64,000 bases of DNA from Aquiluna sp. (lineage in GTDB: Bacteria > Actinomycetota > Actinomycetes > Actinomycetales > Microbacteriaceae): assembly GCA_028095925.1 (NCBI GenBank), contig JAOHCW010000002.1, positions 16,446 to 80,445 on the forward strand, read 5' to 3'. The position numbers and the translations under genes are program-made. A model generated the notes under the pieces. The model was not told the origin of the DNA and did not search any database. It was given only the letters and a program-made list of their open reading frames with translations. Shown piece by piece: positions 15,269-25,400 of the stretch (positions within the stretch are counted from its first letter, which is position 1; each line of letters starts with the position of its first letter).

Positions 15269-16215
15269 CTCTTTGTCTGGTATTCCTCTTGCAGGTCGCG
15301 GTAGAGGGTAGAGGACACATACCGCTCTCCAAACGACGGAACTATGACCACGATTATTTGACCCTCGTGCTCCTTGCGATTGGCTACCTCTCGGGCTGCC
15401 CACAGAGCTGCTCCCGACGAGATACCTGCCAAGATGCCCTCCTCGGCGGAGGCTCTCCTGGCGAAGTCAAAGGCCACCTGGTTTGGCGCGCTGATTACCT
15501 CATCAAAGCTTGAGGTGTCGAGAATTGGCGGGATGAAGTTGGGGCCGATGCCTGCAAGCGGGTGGCCTGCGGCCTCTCCGCCGGTGAGCAGCGGGGATGC
15601 GGCGGGCTGAACCGCGTAGCTCTTGATCTTGGGGTTTAGCTCCCTGAGCCTGAGGCCGGTGCCGGTGATGGTGCCACCGGTTCCGCTACCTGCAACAAAC
15701 GCTCCGATCTTGCCATCGGTATCGCGCCAGATTTCTTCGGCCGTGGTCTCGCGGTGAATCTTGGGTCCGGCAGGGTTTTCAAACTGCCGAACCATTACGG
15801 CGCCCTCAATTGTCTTGCCTAGCTCCTCGGCCTTTGCGACCGACCCCTTCATGCCTTCTGCGGCTGGAGTCAAGATGAGCTCTGCTCCGTAGGCGCGGAC
15901 AAGTATCTTGCGCTCGAGGCTCATCGAATCTGGCATCACGATGATGGTGCGGTAGCCCCTGGCAGCGCCCACCATCGCCAGAGAGATTCCGGTGTTGCCG
16001 CTGGTTGCTTCGATGATTGTGCCGCCGGGCTTTAGCTCTCCTGAGCTCTCTGCCTCGTTGATCATCGCGATACCGAGGCGGTCCTTCACAGAACTTGAGG
16101 GGTTATAAAACTCGAGCTTTGCAAACACCTGGGCAGGAGCGCCATCGGTGATCTTGTTTAGTCTCACAAGCGGCGTATTGCCAAAGACTTCGGTGATGTT
16201 TTCGTAGACGCGCAA
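15265..16215 (-). CDS. cysK: Cysteine synthase A (O-acetylserine sulfhydrylase)
   Basis: PLP enzyme forming cysteine from O-acetylserine and sulfide, 316 residues. The PLP lysine is in NPSSSVKDRLG, the substrate loop is EATSGNTGISLAMV, and the phosphate-binding loop is AGSGTGGTITGTG; the C-terminal ISSGAALWAA is also typical. It starts at a TTG preceded by GGAGAA seven bases away. It forms a two-gene operon with cysE. The upstream gap to 16348 shows no clear regulator site. Confidence 0.95.
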   Translation of the reverse strand: MRVYENITEVFGNTPLVRLNKITDGAPAQVFAKLEFYNPSSSVKDRLGIAMINEAESSGELKPGGTIIEATSGNTGISLAMVGAARGYRTIIVMPDSMSLERKILVRAYGAELILTPAAEGMKGSVAKAEELGKTIEGAVMVRQFENPAGPKIHRETTAEEIWRDTDGKIGAFVAGSGTGGTITGTGLRLRELNPKIKSYAVQPAASPLLTGGEAAGHPLAGIGPNFIPPILDTSSFDEVISAPNQVAFDFARRASAEEGILAGISSGAALWAAREVANRKEHEGQIIVVIVPSFGERYVSSTLYRDLQEEYQTKS

Positions 16216-16348
16216 GCTGTTTCTCCAGAGTTTGGTTCAAGGAAGTGTAACTTCGTGCGTCTGGTTTTCTTCCTCCATTACAGAGAATTACGGACCACTC
16301 CCAGTCAGCTCGCCAAGTTTTACCTAACTCTGACTAGCCTCTAGAGCG

Positions 16349-16714
16349 ATGAGAGCCCTAACAAAAACAGTTGCCGGTATTGCAGTACTTGGGCTGCTAT
16401 CTGGTTGCAGCGCAGATCAGGTAATTAGAAGCGGCGCAGATGCTGCCGCCTGCACCGCACTTGAGGGCACGCTCGAATCGGTGACCAAGGCCTATAAAGA
16501 CGGAGTTGTTGACTCAGGGGTGCTGGACCGGGTTGATGAGCTCATCGGAGACCAGGTGGACGTGCTTCTGTCATCAGATTTTGCCGCTGAGGTGCGTGAG
16601 CTCGGCGATGCCTTGGCGCAGTCCGATGGTGCCCAGGGTGCCCAGCAGCGGGTAGATGATGCATTAAGTGCAATAAGCACTCGTTGCAACTCTGTAGGGG
16701 TAAAGCTCGACTAA
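16349..16714 (+). CDS. Small secreted lipoprotein of unknown function
   Basis: 121 residues. The signal peptide has lipobox LLSGC near residue 20. The mature part is helical and rich in Asp, Ala and Val, with two later cysteines (DAAACTAL and STRCNSV) that may form a disulfide. I do not recognise the family. A TAGCCT box at 16335-16340 lies eight bases before the ATG, so the mRNA is probably near-leaderless. The end overlaps the convergent MFS gene by 4 bp. Confidence 0.65.
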   Translation: MRALTKTVAGIAVLGLLSGCSADQVIRSGADAAACTALEGTLESVTKAYKDGVVDSGVLDRVDELIGDQVDVLLSSDFAAEVRELGDALAQSDGAQGAQQRVDDALSAISTRCNSVGVKLD

Positions 16715-17892
16715 CTAAGTTCGTCGTCCACAAAGTTGTGCTTAGCAAGCTGGATTCCGGCAATGCTGCTGCCTGCGGCAACCACGAATAGCAGCCAGAG
16801 CGTTAGCTCCCAGCCACCTGTAACCTCGCGGAAGATCCCCACCAGAAAGACCATGAGTGTCGCGAGGGTATAGCTCACGCCCTGACCGAAGGCGCTGACC
16901 GCCAACACCGTGGCACGGGTTCGGGAGCGAAGGTTGAAAAGCGTCAGCGCAAGCGGGAACATCGTGGGTCCAAGCCCGAGGCAGGCCACGAATACCCATG
17001 CCAAGGAAGTCGGACCAAACAGTAACCCCAGTGCACCAATGGAGCCCATGGTCGCGGAGAAGTAGACAATTAGCGAGTGAGACCTCTGGTACTTATCCGC
17101 CAGCACCGGCACAATCAGCGAAACCGGCAATCCCATGATGGCAAACAGCGCGAGCAGCGAACCACCTTCGAACTCACTGGCTCCAATGTGTTCCATGAGC
17201 AATATCGGTAGCCAGGCAAAGGACACGTAGCCGAACACACTCGTCATGCCCTGCACGACCCCAATCGCGAGTGCTGTTGGTGATCGCCAGATTGCTTTCT
17301 GACCCTCTAGTTTTGGCTCCTTGACCTCCTTGGTCGAGTTTGCCCTGATGGCAAGCAGTGGAAGTAGCGTCAGGGCCGCGAGTAGAGCCCACTGGCCAAG
17401 CGAGAGTCGCCAACCCGCAGCTTCAGCCACCGGAACCGCGAAGAAAGAGCCGCTCGATGCCGAAATCGCGGTCATGGTTATGTAGATGGATGAGATTTGA
17501 CCGATGCGGTTCGGGAAGTACTTCCTAACCAGTACCGGTAAGAGCACGTTGCCAACGCCCATGCCCAGAAGTGAGAGCATGCTGCCAACAAAGAGCGAGG
17601 TCGAGTCCCAGGCAAGTGCTCTAAACAGGTGGCCGGCAATGATTGCCAGAACGGTAATTACAAGCGTTAGTTCAACGCCGTAGCGCCTGGCAGGTCGATA
17701 CGCCAGCGAGGTTGAAATGGCGAAAGCCAGTGGCGCTGCAACACCTAGGAGTCCGATGGTCACAATCGGGAGCGCAATGTCCTGCTGGATGTAGTTCACA
17801 ACCGGAGACAGCGAACCAACCGCGGTCCTTAGATTCAGCGCGAGCAGAACAATTGCCGCCAGCGCAAAAAGCTTCTGTGTTCTAAGTGGCAT
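16711..17892 (-). CDS. MFS transporter, CynX/NimT-like
   Basis: A 393-residue transporter with about twelve hydrophobic segments. The opening LFALAAIVLLALNLRTAVGSLSPVV matches the CynX/NimT group, members of which carry cyanate or 2-nitroimidazole; the substrate here is unknown. I chose the ATG at 17892, one base after the stop of the phosphatase gene. It is the last gene of an aroA-rsgA-phosphatase-MFS run. Confidence 0.83.
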   Translation of the reverse strand: MPLRTQKLFALAAIVLLALNLRTAVGSLSPVVNYIQQDIALPIVTIGLLGVAAPLAFAISTSLAYRPARRYGVELTLVITVLAIIAGHLFRALAWDSTSLFVGSMLSLLGMGVGNVLLPVLVRKYFPNRIGQISSIYITMTAISASSGSFFAVPVAEAAGWRLSLGQWALLAALTLLPLLAIRANSTKEVKEPKLEGQKAIWRSPTALAIGVVQGMTSVFGYVSFAWLPILLMEHIGASEFEGGSLLALFAIMGLPVSLIVPVLADKYQRSHSLIVYFSATMGSIGALGLLFGPTSLAWVFVACLGLGPTMFPLALTLFNLRSRTRATVLAVSAFGQGVSYTLATLMVFLVGIFREVTGGWELTLWLLFVVAAGSSIAGIQLAKHNFVDDELS

Positions 17893-17893
17893 C

Positions 17894-18661
17894 TCAGCCA
17901 AGAATTTCTAGAAACTGCTCGTGCATCAGGCCATTGCTCGCGATTACCGCACTGCTTCCATCGCTCAGCTCACCATCTAGGGCCGTGAAACGACCCCCGG
18001 CCTCTAAAACGATCGGAACCAGTGCCGCGATGTCGTAAATCTTTAGATCAGGCTCAGCTGCCATCTCAATCAATCCTTCGGCCACATACATGTAGCTCAG
18101 AAAGTCGCCAAAGGCCCGGTCTTTCCAGACCCTGCGCGAAAGCTCGGTGAGGCGCTCGGCTTTGCCAATCGAGTCCCACTGCGAGATTGAATTGAATGAC
18201 ACGTAGGAGTCCTCAAGGCTTGCCACTTTAGAAACTTCCAAGCTGCGCTTACTGCCGTCGATGTTTTTGGTGTGAGCTCCAGCTCCGCGCTCGGCCCACC
18301 ACATGCGACCAAGGGCCGGCGCCGACACCACCGAGAGCTTCAGCTCGCCGTCTACTCTTAGAGCAATCAGTGTGGCCCAAATTGGCAGGCCTCTGAGAAA
18401 GTTTGCGGTGCCATCAATGGGGTCGATAATCCACTCGCGAGTACCTGCCGCAGAACCAAACTCCTCACCGATTACCGCATCAGTTGGGCTGTAGTCGGAA
18501 ATCATCGACCTGAGCCGCTCTTCGACAGCCTTATCGGCATCTGTCACCGGAGTCCTATCGGGCTTGGTCTCCACTTTGAGGTCAAGGGCGCGAAAACGTG
18601 AGAGCGAAATCTCGTCAGCGCTCTGAGCAAGCTCAAGCGCGAATTCAAGGTCCTTACTCAT
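17894..18661 (-). CDS. hisN: Inositol monophosphatase-family phosphatase, probable histidinol-phosphatase
   Basis: A 255-residue magnesium-dependent phosphatase of the IMPase fold. Metal-binding motifs are visible: GEEFGS, WIIDPIDGTANFLRGLP, and the C-terminal LKIYDIAALVPIVLEAGG. In Actinobacteria this gene beside aroA-rsgA is usually HisN, so histidinol phosphate is the likely substrate, but inositol phosphates cannot be excluded. The ATG at 18661 overlaps the rsgA stop by one base (TGATG). Confidence 0.82.
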   Translation of the reverse strand: MSKDLEFALELAQSADEISLSRFRALDLKVETKPDRTPVTDADKAVEERLRSMISDYSPTDAVIGEEFGSAAGTREWIIDPIDGTANFLRGLPIWATLIALRVDGELKLSVVSAPALGRMWWAERGAGAHTKNIDGSKRSLEVSKVASLEDSYVSFNSISQWDSIGKAERLTELSRRVWKDRAFGDFLSYMYVAEGLIEMAAEPDLKIYDIAALVPIVLEAGGRFTALDGELSDGSSAVIASNGLMHEQFLEILG

Positions 18662-19674
18662 CACTGCCAATCTACCGAGCCGAGCCCGGCTACAAGCCTC
18701 CGGAATGAGTCCAACCTAAGCTCGGTCAGCTTTCCTTCCCTCAGGGCCTGATCCAGCGCGCAGTCATCTGCTGGGGGCATGTGTGAGCAGTCTCTCGGGC
18801 AAGCCTCGGACGCCTCGCTGAGGTCGCTGAATCCCCGCAGGATCTGGCCAGCAGATATTCCACTCAGGCCAAAGCTGCGGATGCCAGGGGTGTCCACAAT
18901 CCAGCCACCTGAGACCTTGATGGCAATGGCCGACGAGGAGGTGTGCTTGCCTTTACCTGTTAGCTCGTTAACAATCCCAGTTGACCGATCGGTGTTTGGG
19001 GCAAGTTTGTTTATGAGTGTCGATTTACCAACTCCGGAGTGGCCCACAAACACCGAGGTGTGGTCCACGAGCGCCTCCAGGAGCCGCTCAGGTAGTGGCT
19101 GGTCGCTGCGGGTCTGAATGATCTCCAATTCCACTCCGGCAAAGCCGGCAATGAAGTCGGCAGGGTCGCTGACATCACACTTGGTTACCACCAAAATTGG
19201 CTTGAGGCCGGCGTTGTAGGCGGCAACGAGGTAGCGGTCAACAAGCCTTGGCCTGGGTTCGGGATTGGCCGCAGCCATCACTATTACAAGCTGGTCTGCG
19301 TTTGCAACTATGGTCTGCTCGAGCTCTTCACCATCTTCAGCGGCCCTGGTTAGCACACTCGAGCGCTCGTCGATCGTCACAATTCTCGCGAGTGAGCCCC
19401 TAGCACCGGTGACATCGCCATCGAGAGCGACCCGGTCACAGGTTACGCAGCCGTCTTTTCTGAGTTCTTTCGCGAGGGTGGCTGTGACCTCAACACCTTT
19501 GTCTGTAATGACCTTGTAGCGGGCGAGGTGAACCTGGGTGACCATTCCCCTCGGGGCATTTTCGAAGCTTGGACGACGCTTGGTCCTAGGTCTCGATCCC
19601 TTTGGATTGGGCCGAACTCGGACGTCGTCCTCGTCGAGGTCGTGCCTATTCGCTGGTTCGTAGAGCCAGCTCAC
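18661..19674 (-). CDS. rsgA: Ribosome small-subunit-dependent GTPase A
   Basis: Circularly permuted GTPase for 30S maturation, 337 residues. The G4 motif LVVTKCDVSD comes before G1 GHSGVGKSTLINKL, then G3 VDTPGIRSFG. An OB-like region precedes the GTPase domain, and a C-terminal zinc-finger region has ACPRDCSHMPPADDCAL. Residues about 15-45 form a basic, proline-rich extension. The GTG start overlaps the aroA stop (GTGA), so expression is coupled. Confidence 0.94.
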   Translation of the reverse strand: MSWLYEPANRHDLDEDDVRVRPNPKGSRPRTKRRPSFENAPRGMVTQVHLARYKVITDKGVEVTATLAKELRKDGCVTCDRVALDGDVTGARGSLARIVTIDERSSVLTRAAEDGEELEQTIVANADQLVIVMAAANPEPRPRLVDRYLVAAYNAGLKPILVVTKCDVSDPADFIAGFAGVELEIIQTRSDQPLPERLLEALVDHTSVFVGHSGVGKSTLINKLAPNTDRSTGIVNELTGKGKHTSSSAIAIKVSGGWIVDTPGIRSFGLSGISAGQILRGFSDLSEASEACPRDCSHMPPADDCALDQALREGKLTELRLDSFRRLVAGLGSVDWQ

Positions 19675-20945
19675 CTAAGACCCAACATCTTTTCCCACAT
19701 GCCAACAAAGTCCGGAAGTGTTTTAGAGGTGGTGGCAATGTCATCAACAACCACTCCCTGAATCACCAGTCCAAGCATGGCTCCAGCGGTCGCCATACGG
19801 TGGTCTTCATAGGAGTGCCAGGTGCCACCAGAGAGGTTTCCCGGACTGATTGCGATGCCGTCTTCCAGCTCGGTTGCAACTCCACCAAGAGAATTAATCT
19901 CGGCAACAAGCGCCGCAATCCGGTCGGTCTCGTGGCCGCGGAGGTGAGCAATTCCGGTGAGCCGACTCGGAGTGCTGGCAAGTGCAGCAATGGCAGCAAT
20001 GGTTGGTGTTAGCTCCCCTGCAGCAGAGAGGTCGGCATCGATGCCGCTAATAGTTCCGGTTCCAGTAAGAGTGAGGTTCCCTTGCGAGAGCGAAACTTCG
20101 GCACCCATCTCGCCCAGCAAACGGACAAAATCCGCACCAACCTGGGTTGTCTCCGAGGGCCAGTTCGGGATCCTTACGGTGCCGCCGGTTACCAGCGCCG
20201 CAGCTAGAAAAGGCCCAGCGTTCGATAAGTCCGGTTCAATCTGCACAGTTGCCCCAGCAATTTCACCCGGTTCCACCCTCCAGCTCGTCTCCGAGGTCTG
20301 ACTGGCACTAACACCCCTGCCAGTCAAGGTGGCAAGAGTCATCTCGATATGCGGCATTGAGGGAAGAGTTGGGCCATTGTGGCTTAGTGTTAGGCCACCT
20401 TGGAATCTGGCTGCGCTCAGCAATAGACCTGAGACGAACTGCGATGATGCGGAGGCGTCAATCTCGAGATCTCCACCTGGAATCTCTCCGGTACCAATGA
20501 CGGCAAAAGGCAGAGCCTTGCGCTCATACTCAACTCTCACGCCAAGGCTCTCTAGAGAGTCAATCGTGGTAATCATAGGCCTGCGCCTTGCAGCCGCATC
20601 GCCGTCAAATTCGATTCGTCCGGTTGCTAGCGCTGCAACAGGTGGCACAAATCTCATTACCGTGCCGGCGAGACCGCAGTCGATACTTGTGTCTTGAGAT
20701 CCGGTGCCAGGAGTTACCCGGAGGCTATCTCCGCTGCTTTCAAAACGAGCACCGAGCTTTTCCAGCGCCTCAATCATGAGCTTGGTGTCTCTAGAGATAA
20801 GCGGGTCGATAAGTTCAGAGGGCTCGCTAGCTAGCGCGGACAGCACCAGCTCCCGGTTGGTAAGAGACTTGCTGCCGGGAAGCTCAACGGTCGCGTCAAA
20901 CCCAGCTGATGTGGGCGCTGCGTAGCTAACTGAGGTTTCTGGCAC
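19671..20945 (-). CDS. aroA: 3-phosphoshikimate 1-carboxyvinyltransferase (EPSP synthase)
   Basis: Shikimate pathway enzyme joining PEP to shikimate 3-phosphate, 424 residues. Motifs are LPGSKSLTNRELVLSALA near residue 22, a DCGLAGTVMRFVPP PEP-binding loop, an ARRRPM segment, and a C-terminal YEDHRMATAGAMLGL. The PGSKSLTNR form and LAGT loop look class I-like. The GTG start lies six bases after a TATCTT box, so the operon is probably leaderless. It is divergent from sigR, with about 93 bp between starts. Confidence 0.95.
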   Translation of the reverse strand: MPETSVSYAAPTSAGFDATVELPGSKSLTNRELVLSALASEPSELIDPLISRDTKLMIEALEKLGARFESSGDSLRVTPGTGSQDTSIDCGLAGTVMRFVPPVAALATGRIEFDGDAAARRRPMITTIDSLESLGVRVEYERKALPFAVIGTGEIPGGDLEIDASASSQFVSGLLLSAARFQGGLTLSHNGPTLPSMPHIEMTLATLTGRGVSASQTSETSWRVEPGEIAGATVQIEPDLSNAGPFLAAALVTGGTVRIPNWPSETTQVGADFVRLLGEMGAEVSLSQGNLTLTGTGTISGIDADLSAAGELTPTIAAIAALASTPSRLTGIAHLRGHETDRIAALVAEINSLGGVATELEDGIAISPGNLSGGTWHSYEDHRMATAGAMLGLVIQGVVVDDIATTSKTLPDFVGMWEKMLGLR

Positions 20946-20951
20946 CTCACA

Positions 20952-20957
20952 AAGATA
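20952..20957 (-). promoter_or_regulatory. -10 box (TATCTT) of the aroA operon
   Basis: TATCTT on the minus strand is followed by six bases and the GTG of aroA. Confidence 0.55.
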
Positions 20958-21024
20958 CCTTTTAGCGCCCTGAAATGCTCCCGGTATCCCACAGACCCCG
21001 TGAGCGGGTGCCTTTAGGTCAGGG

Positions 21025-21030
21025 TAGAAT
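21025..21030 (+). promoter_or_regulatory. -10 box (TAGAAT) of sigR-rsrA
   Basis: TAGAAT ends eight bases before the ATG at 21039. A leader of one or two bases, or none, is expected. I did not find a SigR-type GGGAAT/GTT autoregulatory promoter. Confidence 0.5.
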
Positions 21031-21038
21031 TTGCAGTA

Positions 21039-21626
21039 ATGAGTGGCGATAAGAGCGAGAAACTAGTTACCTTCGAGCAGCAAGCCCTTCCCCTTATGCC
21101 ACAGCTCTACGGAGCTGCGCTGCGCTGGACCAGAAACCCATCGGATGCCGAGGACTTAGTCCAGGAAACCTTTGCCAAGGCTTTTGCTGCCTGGGATAAG
21201 TTCCAGCAGGGCACAAACCTAAAGGCATGGCTCTTTAGGATCATGACCAATACCCATATCAACCTCTACAACAAGCGCAACAAGGACCAGGCCAAGACCG
21301 CTTTAGATGATCTAGAGGACTGGCAGGTGGGTTCGGGGGAGTCGGTAACCTCCAGCACAAACCGAAGTGCGGAGCTTGAAGCCCTAGATAATCTTCCCGC
21401 GAACATAATTCGCGAGGCCATGGACCAGATCCCTGATGAGTTCCGAATGGTCGTTTACTACGCGGTCGTAGAGGGTCTTCCCTATGCGGAAATAGCCGAG
21501 GTTATGGACACTCCTGTGGGGACGGTGATGTCCAGACTGCACCGCGGGAAGAAATTGCTGAGAACTTTGTTGCAAGATTACGCAAGGCAAGAAGGCTACG
21601 ACGTGAGCGAGAAGGAGGAATCGTGA
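21039..21626 (+). CDS. sigR: ECF sigma factor, SigR/SigH (redox stress) type
   Basis: A 195-residue group IV sigma factor. Region 2 shows [29 protein letters not shown]; region 4 shows [38 protein letters not shown]. The downstream gene codes for a zinc-binding anti-sigma factor, and position next to aroA-rsgA-hisN is the canonical actinobacterial place of SigR/SigH, which responds to thiol oxidation. Stop and next start overlap (GTGA). Confidence 0.9.
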   Translation: MSGDKSEKLVTFEQQALPLMPQLYGAALRWTRNPSDAEDLVQETFAKAFAAWDKFQQGTNLKAWLFRIMTNTHINLYNKRNKDQAKTALDDLEDWQVGSGESVTSSTNRSAELEALDNLPANIIREAMDQIPDEFRMVVYYAVVEGLPYAEIAEVMDTPVGTVMSRLHRGKKLLRTLLQDYARQEGYDVSEKEES

Positions 21627-21865
21627 AGCAACTCGATTGCGAAGACGTCAAGCGCAACGTTCACGAATACCTGCACTCCGCCATGGTCGAAAGTGAGCTG
21701 GAGGTAATCACCGCTCACATCGCTAACTGCGACTCCTGCGAACAGCACTACGACATCGAAGTGGTTTTCAACCAAGTTATTCAGCGCTCTTGCGACGAGG
21801 CTCCAACTGAGGAGCTAGCTGAGCGCGTGATGCGCAGACTGCGCGAGGCACAAGATCACGACTGA
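21623..21865 (+). CDS. rsrA: Zinc-binding anti-sigma factor, RsrA type
   Basis: An 80-residue protein with the ZAS motif: [12 protein letters not shown] gives H-x3-C-x2-C, and Cys6 (LDCEDV) is an additional conserved thiol. In this family, disulfide formation releases zinc and the sigma factor. The GTG start overlaps the sigR stop. The last 10 bases overlap the convergent SGNH-like gene. Confidence 0.88.
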   Translation: MKQLDCEDVKRNVHEYLHSAMVESELEVITAHIANCDSCEQHYDIEVVFNQVIQRSCDEAPTEELAERVMRRLREAQDHD

Positions 21866-22455
21866 TCTTCCTCAGTAAGCCCCAGCCACTCAAACCATCC
21901 CCGATTTAGCACGAGCCAGGCAATTAGCCCATAGCCAACCTGTCCTGGGAGAGTCCTTGGGTGGGAAGTTACTTCTGAGAGCCAGCCCTCATGGTCTTTA
22001 AGCGGGTTGAAGCAGTCAACGTACTTAACCTGTCTGCGCTTTACAACGTCATAGAAGCCAGCGTTTAGGTGGTCCACCTCTGCGTCATACTCTGGGTTTC
22101 CCTTGGGAGTTGGCCCGACCACAAAAGTCTTGACCCCTTCGCGCTGGGCATCATCAAGCAGTGAGGCGAGATTTAGCCGAGAGCGGGAGATTGTCGTTCC
22201 GGCCCCGATGTCCTTGGAAGAAAGTGCCACAACTAAATAGTTTTCGGTCTCCGGTGAGAAACGCTTCAGCGCCTCGGACTTCCAGCGCTCTAGTAGCTCT
22301 CCAGTGCTCTCATCGACCATTGCCAGCGGAAAAAAGGCGACATCCTCGCCCTTGGGCAGTCTTGCCTGCACTCGCCCTAACCAGCCCAGGCCCTTTGGGT
22401 CGCCGGCTCCGGTGAGAAGCTCGTCTCCGAGGATGACAACCCTTATCGAGCGCAA
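21856..22455 (-). CDS. SGNH/GDSL-like protein lacking the usual nucleophile
   Basis: A 199-residue protein that begins VVILGDELLTGAGDPKGLGW, where a GDSL hydrolase would have GDSL; Glu replaces the catalytic Ser. The later ALSSKDIGAGT and SHPRTLPGQVGYGLIA regions fit blocks III and V, but no Asp sits three residues before the terminal His. It may be a pseudoenzyme or use other chemistry. It starts with TTG three bases after the kgd stop, with GGGGA as a possible ribosome site, so it depends on kgd transcription. Confidence 0.6.
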   Translation of the reverse strand: MRSIRVVILGDELLTGAGDPKGLGWLGRVQARLPKGEDVAFFPLAMVDESTGELLERWKSEALKRFSPETENYLVVALSSKDIGAGTTISRSRLNLASLLDDAQREGVKTFVVGPTPKGNPEYDAEVDHLNAGFYDVVKRRQVKYVDCFNPLKDHEGWLSEVTSHPRTLPGQVGYGLIAWLVLNRGWFEWLGLTEEDQS

Positions 22456-22458
22456 ACG

Positions 22459-25400
22459 CTAGTCCCCAAAAGCCCTTGCAATTAGGTCTGCCTGTTCGGC
22501 AGCATGGCGCTTCGCAGAACCGGTTGCCGGAGAGGCAGATGCTGGTCTAGAAATGACCTGGAAATTGATTCCGTAGCGAGGCATGAATAGTCCCATGTAG
22601 CTCCATGGGCCCTGGTTCGCAGGTTCATCCTGGACCCAACGCAGCTGAGCACCCGGGAACTGCTCGATCGCCTTCTTCATTTCCTCTACAGGAGTTGGGT
22701 AGAGCTGCTCGAGACGAACGATTGCGGTGTCTCCGGCGCCACGCTTTTGGCTTTCTGCCAAGAGGTCCCAGTAGACCTTGCCCGAGCAGAAGAGGATGCG
22801 CTTTACGTTTTGTGGCTCAAGCCCCTGCTGGTCATTGATCAGTGGCAGGAAGCTACCCGAGGTGAAGTCTTCGACTGACGATGAGGCTACCTTGAGCCTA
22901 AGCATTGACTTGGGGGTGAAGACAATAAGTGGCCGCTTCGGTTTGGTGTAGGCCTGTCGCCTTAGCAGGTGGAAGTGGCTCGCAGGTGTGGAGGGCTGTG
23001 CAACGGTCATGTTGTTTTCAGCGCAGAGCTGCAAGAACCTCTCAATTCGTGCGGAGGAGTGGTCAGGCCCCTGACCCTCGTAGCCATGGGGGAGCAGCAT
23101 GACGAGCGAGGATTGCTGCATCCACTTCTGGTCACCCGAGGAGATGAACTCATCGGTAATCGTCTGGGCTCCGTTTACAAAGTCTCCGAACTGTGCCTCC
23201 CAAAGCGTTAGAGAGTCCGGCTCCTCTACCGAGTAGCCGTACTCGAAGCCAAGGGCTGCAAACTCGCTTAGTAGTGAGTTGTAGACCTGGAACCTAGCCT
23301 GCTGCTCCGAGACGTAGCTAAGCGGCATCCACTCCCGACCTGTCTCGCGGTCAAAGAAGCTTGCGTGACGCTGCACAAAGGTTCCGCGACCGGAGTCTTG
23401 GCCTGTGAGCCTTACGTTTATGCCCTCGAGAAGGAGCGATCCAAAGGCGATAAGCTCTCCGAAACCCCAATCGACGCCACCCTCACGGCTCATCTCGATG
23501 CGCTTTTGGAGTAGTTGAGCAAGCTTGGGGTGAACGGTGAAGCCCTCGGGGGTGTTGGCGTGAGCGTTGCCGATGGCCTCGACAACCTCCTTAGCAACTG
23601 CGGTTGGACGCACCAGCTCTTGCTTCTCGCTGGCGGTGGTGCCGATACCTACTGGACGTTCTGGGAGTGCCACAGGCTGGCTCATCGCCTCGTGAACCTC
23701 GACAAACGCGTTCTCGAGCGATCCCTGGAACCTGGCATTGGCTTCGTCGAATTCTTCCTGGGTGATGTCACCTCGACCAATCAGGTTGTCCATGTAGAGG
23801 GTTCTAACGCTGCGCTTTGCTTCGATGAGGTTGTACATCATCGGCTGGGTCATCGAGGGGTCATCGCCCTCGTTGTGACCACGTCGGCGGTAGCAGACGA
23901 TGTCGATTACTACGTCCTTCTTGAACTGCTGACGGTATTCGAAGGCAAGCTGGGCAACCCTGACAACCGCCTCGGGGTCATCTCCGTTGACGTGGAAGAT
24001 TGGTGCCTGAATGCCCTTTGCAAAATCTGTTGAGTAGATCGAGCTTCTTGAGTCCTTTGGCAGCGTGGTGAAACCGACCTGGTTGTTTACAACAACGTGA
24101 ATGGTGCCACCGGTCTTGAAGCCATCAAGCTGAGACAGCTGCATGGTCTCAGGGACCACACCCTGACCCGCAAATGCCGCATCGCCGTGAACCAAGATTG
24201 GTAGTACTGGGAAGTTTTCTGGGTTTCCAAGCCTGTCCTGCTTTGCTCGAACAATTCCCTCAAGGACCGGGTTCACGGCCTCTAGGTGAGAGGGGTTAGC
24301 GGCAAGGGAGACCTTAATCTGGGTGCCGTGGCCTGAGGTGAACAGGCCCTCTGTCCCTAGGTGATACTTCACGTCACCAGAACCCTGGACGCTTCTGGGG
24401 TCGGTGGAACCCTCGAACTCACGGAAGACCTGGGAGTAGGTCTTTCCAGCAATGTTGGTTAGTACGTTCAGTCGTCCTCGGTGGGCCATGCCAATTGCTG
24501 CCTCTTCGAGCTCGGCATCGGCTGCCGCCTGCAAAATCTGATCCAGAGCTGGAATGAGAGACTCGCTACCCTCGAGAGAGAAGCGCTTTTGGCCAACAAA
24601 CTTGGTCTGCAGGAAGGTCTCGAAGGCCTCTGCTTCATTGAGCTTGTTGAGAATCCGGAACTGCTCTTCTTTGGATGGCTTCTTATAGGGCTGCTCAAGC
24701 TTTTCCTGGAACCAGCTGCGCTCCTGGGGATCCTGGATGTGCATGTACTCGATGCCGATGGTGCGGCAGTAGGTGTCGCGCAGGATTCCAAGGATATTGC
24801 GGAACTTGGCCTTAACTCTGCCTCCGAAACCTCCTGTCTTGAAGGTTCGGTCGAGATCCCAGAGGCTGAGGCCGTAGTTTCTGATGTCTAGGTCTGGGTG
24901 CCAGCGCTGGCTGTACTCAAGGGGATCCACATCGGCAATTAGGTGCCCACGAACGCGGAACGCGTTGATGTACTCCTGGATTCTGGTGTTCTTACCCGAC
25001 TGATCGGCCAGGTCCCAGTGGAAGTCGCTGACCCAGACAACCGGGGTGTAGGGGATGCGCATATCGGCAAAGATCTCTTCGTAGAAGCTGCGCTCACCGA
25101 GCAGGAGCTCCTCGACGATCTTCAGGAATTCTCCGCTTCCTGCACCTTGAATGACCCTGTGGTCGTAGGTCGAGGTGAGGGTGAGAATTTTGCCAATGCC
25201 CTGCTCCGCAAGCTGATCTTCGCTCATGCCCTTGAATTGGGCGGGGTACTCGAGGGCTCCAACGCCAATGATTGAGCCCTGTCCCTTGGTCAGTCTGGGG
25301 ACAGAGTGAACGGTGCCGATGCCACCGGGGTTAGTGAGAGAGATGGTTGTTCCCTGGTAGTCCTCAGCGGTGAGCTTGTTGTCTCGGGCTCTGCGGACAA

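Noticed and set aside
23515..24033. 172-codon plus-strand frame inside kgd
   Set aside because: Antisense shadow of a strongly conserved enzyme; no independent ribosome site or family character.
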